From Haliotis asinina (Eukaryota; Mollusca; Gastropoda; Lepetellida; Haliotidae), in NCBI RefSeq assembly GCF_037392515.1, contig NC_090280.1, forward strand, positions 74,016,504 to 74,080,503: a DNA stretch of 64,000 bases. The letters are read 5' to 3'. Position numbers and translations under genes: made by a program. The notes beneath the pieces were generated by a model. That model searched no databases, was not told the origin of the DNA, and saw nothing but the letters and a program-made list of their open reading frames with translations. Below, piece by piece: positions 59,132 through 64,000 of this stretch; the first letter of the stretch is position 1; each line of letters starts with the position of its first letter.

Positions 59132-59929
59132 TGCAAAAATAAAGGAATATGGCATTGCTGTTTCTCAGGAGAAAATGGTGATACAACTTATTGTGTAAGT
59201 TACTGGAATTTTACTAAGTTAGAAATATATTGACGGTAGATTTAGCAAATATCTTAGTTTCTTCTCTTGAACTCATATATATTTCATATCAGTACCCTAT
59301 TGTGTTAGAAAGTTAGAAATGTTGACGCACCATAGTGTTCACATTTTGTAGAAAGTTCAAAGAAACGATATGTGCTGTTAGTTTTGTGCACGGACTGATC
59401 TGTTCTCTTTAAAATTGTGTTTGGTTGCTGCACGAAAATATGAGAGGGGGTTGAAATGTCGGCACCGTCTTTCTTGAAACCCAAAACAGACCCATGGGTA
59501 CTGAACGATGTAAATCATCTCAGGATAAGATGTCCTTAGCGCAATCTCACCTGGAGTCATGCCTTGGAACCCTGTTAAACAAGTTCCAGAATCCCGTCCT
59601 CCACTGACACAGGGCGCAACTCAAAGCAAACAGGTTGCTCAGTTCGTTGTGTCTTACGACCAGCAATGAGTTGCTGAGGATCTATACTCCGGATCCCCTC
59701 TCGGGATACGATTTGTCCGGGTCAGTTAATTAACTACTCAGAATATTCTGATCACAGGAGGTGTCTACTGTATTGGCTTTGGCATGTGGCGTGTGGCATG
59801 TGGCATGTGGCATGTGACTTGTGGCGTGTTGATGATCATCCATGATCATAAGTACATATAGATTTTTTTGCCTTATAGATGGAACGTTTGCACCCCTATC
59901 CATCTCAGATCTATTGTCAGAATTGTTCT

Positions 59930-60075
59930 TCAGGAACCCACGCTTGTTGTAAGAAGCGACTAAGGGGATCAGGCGGTCATCGTATCTCAACTGCACAGAG
60001 AGATGCTCATGATGATGATCACTGGATTGTCTGGACCGCCTCCATATACATGTAGTTGGGATGTTGCGTGATTAT
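59930..60075 (+). mobile_element. SINE B, old (unit 2)
   Basis: Partner of 40184-40325. Confidence 0.5.
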
Positions 60076-60694
60076 GTAACAAAGAAAAGCTCGTTACTGG
60101 TGGCAGTTGAAGGTCTTTTTGTTTGTGGATCATCTTAATTGCTTTCTCTTTTCCCTTCGTGGTATTGTCCATCTCTTATTATTGACGAAGGATGTGGGGA
60201 CATCCCCAAACACCATGCACGCTCGAAGAGCTGTAGTGTAGAGTAAGTGAGTATAGTTATATGCCGCTTGTAGTATTGTCATTGGTAACAGGGCACTTCT
60301 ACCTTAATCAGACATTTCTACACAAATAGCGATCCAAATAGCTTCCATATTTGCTTTAAAAGTGTCACTGATACATATTTGTATAAATGGACAATGTACG
60401 AAGTAGAAATCAGAACGCCATTTTGAAACGAAATGGCTACTCGATGATGATAATGTATACTCATTCATAAACACCGTCACTTTAATGGCTATTGATTGCC
60501 TGTAATGGGAAACGTTTCGATTGCTTGAAAGATAATGTATTCAAACCTTTTAACCTTGCTTCTGTTGGAACTATACAAATAAATTATCGGTAAAAAGAAA
60601 GGGGTTGTAACTATTTTCATCAAAAGTACATATTTTGTCACCTGCGTGCCAACAGAATCGTACTGCTCAAAGTTGCATGGGCTTGTCATATTAA

Positions 60695-60840
60695 AGTGAG
60701 TGAGTGAATTTAGTTTAACGCCACTTTTATCAATGTTCCAACAATATCACGACAGGAGACAGGACAAATGGGCTTCACACATTATACCCATGTAGGGAAT
60801 GTTGGACGAACGCTGTAACCACTAGGCTACCCGATCACCC
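60695..60840 (-). mobile_element. SINE A (unit 2)
   Basis: Counterpart of 40926-41093 with a ~22-bp deletion that removes the B box. Confidence 0.75.
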
Positions 60841-60995
60841 CTTATCACATTAAAGGTAGTATAAGTTTTGAAATACTATTTTATGAAGAAACATTTACTG
60901 AAAAAGTGTCCGTTGATACGCAAATCACTATGACATCAAACACGCAGCCCATAATGTTTTTGATCACCCGTGAGTATGAATGTTCCTACTAAATA

Positions 60996-61369
60996 CTAAT
61001 AGGTCCAGAGGTAATGAAAGTGTGGATATTCGGTGTGACGAGAGAACCCCCACTGTCCCACAAGAGCATCAAAGAGGGAGAGGTCACAGTGACAGGATGA
61101 CTTGTAGCTTGTTACACTTGTGGGCAAACTGACTGAGGTCTGGGAACTGGGCTGACGACTCCAAGCGGTCACTGATCTCCGGCACTTTGCATCAATGAGC
61201 AAGATAACACCAGCATTCGGCCTCAGGTACACATGCAGAATGTCACTCATGCAGCGAACCCCAGCCATGTAGGACATGAACATAGCAGGAATCTTCGGCA
61301 ACATTGTAATCTCGACATAGTTATCCTTGGCAATCTCCAGCAGTACATGCCATCTCTGTGTATATTTGC
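60996..61369 (-). pseudogene. unidentified exon-like fragment, duplicated copy 2
   Basis: After the acceptor TGTGTTTGCAG the frame reads KYTQRWHVLLEIAKDN, LPKIPAMFMSYMAGVRCMSD and YLRPNAGVILLIDAKC without a stop for ~120 codons. This is long for noncoding sequence here, and the composition looks like a real protein. Past LIDAKC the alternative frame (QFPDLSQFAHKCN) looks more protein-like, so a frameshift or splice site probably lies there. No donor was settled on. Function unknown. Confidence 0.4.
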
Positions 61370-62217
61370 CTGCAAACACAGAACATACATTATAGCATTG
61401 TTCTGAAATACGTCACTTTTTCCTCACTCAGACCAGGGCTACTCTACAACACCTCTATATAAGCTCCCTTCTCAGATTTACACATATAATTCAGACTTAT
61501 GAAACGGAGCGAAACAGAACATTTATTATGTTTTACTCAATAACGAGAATATTATATGCTGCCTCACTTAGTTTTGATTATCATTTTCAAGTTGTTAGAT
61601 AATTAGCATATGAGTTTAACACTATGTGAATGGCCCGTCCCAAATCTATAACCAGTCAGAGTTTACTTGATAAGCGCCGTGTCTGTAGAGAGGAGTAAAG
61701 ATTCCTCTATGATAACACACTAACCGATAAAACTGCTAGATATTTTTTGTCATTTCTGCATTTTCGAGTCTTTCAACGTACGAGGTAATCTCATGACTCG
61801 GGTGGGCAGGAATGGAGATGGCAGCATTTGTACGTTTACAAATTAGTCCGTTGAACGTGCAACCATATCTCGATCTATGGCAGCATCGGTGGTATTTACA
61901 TCGGTGGTGTATAACGGAATTTATTCTGGGTAGTCTACTCATGAAAGGCACAGAATAAAGACTGGCCACCAATCGATGCTTCTCTTGGTTATTTGAAGGT
62001 CTTGCTAGGATATTATAATTATCCGAGACCACATATAAACCCTAAATGGTTACTATAAGGTCAAGGATATTTTATTTGCATTTAATACCTGCAAACAGTT
62101 ACGGATGGGTTGTTTATCCTTCTTAGTATTGTCATGGTTAAAGCGCTAAGGTGAACAAAGGTCAGTAACTGAAATATCATACAATGTGATAATGTTCAGT
62201 ACAACTCCATAGAACGG

Positions 62218-62395
62218 ATCCTCATCAACCCATGTTTGCCGTAAGAGGAGGATCGGGTGCTCAGACTCGCTTGCAACGCATTCCTGTAGATCTATACTCA
62301 TGGTGTTAATCACTTGCAGATTCTCTTGCAGACTCGATTATTTACGGGCTGCTGTCATGTAGGGGAATATTGTTAAATGCGGTATAAAACAACAA
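62218..62395 (+). mobile_element. SINE B, old copy
   Basis: CTCGATTATTTACGGGCTGC and GCGGTATAAAACAACAAAC remain; no (CTCA)n. Confidence 0.55.
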
Positions 62396-62648
62396 ACATA
62401 ATATTTTAGTGCAGATATGTCGTATATATGTAGGACGTCAGCATCACCTTCTTCTCGGAACTGCATCACTTGACACTATAGTGAGCAACACTGACACACA
62501 GTAGGGTTGTGTTAGGTGATTCACCAAGCTGATATACGGTTGGGTGGCATACATTGCGACGTGAGTCCACGAAACCGGCCTTATGCTCACTATTGTATAT
62601 TTGTGTGTGGAACTCAAGAGAGTAAATATGTCAGCACACGGGTACTGG

Positions 62649-62751
62649 TATATAAGCAGAAGAAGATTTAGCTAGCTGCAAATCAATCGTGAAGAGAAGA
62701 ATAAATATTGACTCCTTTATGGTACGACGACACTACAAGAAACAGGTCACA
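62649..62751 (+). promoter_or_regulatory. candidate TATA promoter and first coding exon
   Basis: TATATAAG at 62649 is followed 70 bp later by ATG GTACGACGACACTAC (MVRRHYKKQVT), which runs to CACA/GTGAGT, a good donor, at 62751. A short first exon of a gene reaching past the window is possible. No second exon was recognised. Confidence 0.2.
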
Positions 62752-63091
62752 GTGAGTTCATTGGCGACAAGCGTGAGCTACCGTGGATTCAACCTCATTG
62801 GCAATGCATAGGGGTGTATTTGATGAAATGGGTGTCGCTTTTGCACCCGGCCCCGTTCAATCGTGCGACAGCAGCGATAGGTGACCTAACACCTACACTT
62901 TAATATGCTCTCTATGACAGTCATAGCGGTAAGATCGCTTGTGGATCTTCATGGGTCGTAGACAAAAGACACTAGTATCATTTGCCTGAGACAAACGCTC
63001 ATACATGATATTACCTTTTGTGGGTCCGTACAAAGTGACAGTAGCATGTTTTTCTAACGCTGCGTCACCTCGTATGAAAGATTTTCCCTAA

Positions 63092-63425
63092 ATGAGTGAG
63101 TGAGTTTAGTTTTACGCCGCACTCAGCAATATTCCAACTACATGGTGGCGGTCTGTAAATATTCGAGTCTGCACCAGACAATCCACGGATCAACAGCATG
63201 AGCATTGATCTACGCAACTGGGAACCGATGACATGTGTCAGTCACGTTAGTGAGTCTGACCACCCGATCCCGTTAGTCGGCATTTTGACGTCTATGACGC
63301 ACGTTATCATACCCAATTCTCCCCACAGATACTCATTCTGTTGATCAGTGGAATGTCTAGTTTAGACTCGAGTATTTACTGAACGTCTCCGTACAGTTGA
63401 AATACTGTTGAATGTTGCAAAGAAA
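63092..63425. mobile_element. two SINE B copies facing each other
   Basis: 63092-63280 on the minus strand is young (GAGTGAGTGAGTTTAGTTTT). 63285-63425 on the plus strand is old and has no tail. Confidence 0.65.
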
Positions 63426-64000
63426 CTAGTACAAATGGATGATATTGATGAAAACAGATATTACTGACCAAACATTTACAGAAAAATACATTGAGAATAA
63501 AATGTAAACATGATTATTCTCAAACCGAATAATTGTGACATTGATTGTTAAAAGAGCACGGGAAACTCTGTGAAACCAAGGAATCAATTACTGGAAGTCT
63601 TCGTAAAATCTCTGACCATACACTGTATTTACCCAAATTGTTTATTCGAACTTTTTAACTTGCACGAAACTGTAAACCATATTGGATCAACAATAACCAA
63701 GACATCCCATGAAATCTATATGGCAAGTCTAGACTTCCAGTTTCTGGAAAAGGAAACCTATAGCTCCTATTCAGTGTATCTTTTTATCATAATTTAGGAC
63801 CCGATATGTTTCTGTAAAATATATTCCTTTCAGAAATTACACGTTAGTCTATCGAGCTGAGTTACTCGTAATGACCGACGTATTCTCGTTCTACCTCAGT
63901 GGATCTATGATTTCCAGGGTATGATGATGCATATTTATCTCAACTGTCTTGCTCTAAGGCGGGCTTGTCTGTGACTAGCTTTCGCTCGTCACACCAACAA
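63426..64000. other. no gene seen
   Basis: AT-rich right end of the window; a 75-codon frame at 63570-63797 is probably chance. Confidence 0.5.

Larger units (their letters stand above)
54030..61690 (+). repeat. segmental duplication, unit 2
   Basis: Second unit, about 2.2 kb shorter than unit 1. It lacks the SINE insertion at 37702-38247 and the extra material at 36616-37380, and has its own SINE B at 56974. Its left edge touches the right terminal inverted repeat of the 7.4-kb element at 46611-54029. Confidence 0.9.

Noticed and set aside
59144-59149. AATAAA right after the stop of lengsin copy 2
   Set aside because: Only ~13 bp past the stop and absent in copy 1; too close to be the shared polyadenylation signal.

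Overview
This is eukaryotic, animal DNA, and most likely a gastropod mollusc close to abalone (Haliotis). Genes are sparse and split by introns. The sequence is AT-rich and crowded with one ~270-bp interspersed repeat ending in (CTCA)n next to GCGGCGTAAAACTAAA, which I recall as very abundant in abalone sequence; the species call rests on that recollection and is an inference. I saw no rRNA, CRISPR array, operon or prokaryotic signal, and no LTR retroelement or virus copy.

Left third (1-31 kb). The main gene is a PRDM9-like histone methyltransferase on the minus strand. Five exons join in frame (23948-23831, 23101-23025, 21525-21331, 18940-18691, 17906-16558): a pre-SET zinc knuckle, an intact-looking SET domain, one isolated C2H2 finger and 13 tandem fingers. 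Its 5' end (any KRAB or SSXRD exons) was not found with confidence. About 10 kb downstream, at 5349-6660, is a decayed copy of its last exon, now an ORF with six or seven fingers whose stop codon comes from a SINE tail. Around these are a THAP-bearing TTAA element nested in a foldback element, several LINE fragments, a Penelope-type motif with a hammerhead-like core, a LINE ORF1 remnant and many SINEs.

Right half (32-62 kb). A two-exon lengsin / type-1 glutamine synthetase-like gene occurs twice in direct orientation, 22 kb apart (32548-39690 and 54550-59131). Both encode 441 residues and differ at seven positions. They sit in a segmental duplication (about 32040-41915 and 54030-61690) that includes introns, 43-bp minisatellite arrays, SINEs and an unidentified exon-like fragment.

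Between the copies (42-54 kb) lie a LINE with endonuclease and part of its reverse transcriptase, a three-unit ~207-bp tandem repeat, and a ~7.4-kb element (46611-54029). That element has ~230-bp terminal inverted repeats, MULE-type transposase fragments, a ~35-unit 41-bp satellite and a nested Tigger/pogo remnant. It abuts the second duplicated copy and probably inserted after the duplication.

Two SINE families dominate. Family A is tRNA-derived (A box and B box visible, ~150 bp). Family B is ~270 bp and has 12-14 bp target-site duplications. Both end in the same ~40-bp 3' tail, so they probably use the same LINE machinery. One B insertion in the first lengsin intron appears to carry ~275 bp of 3' flank copied from the other duplicate.
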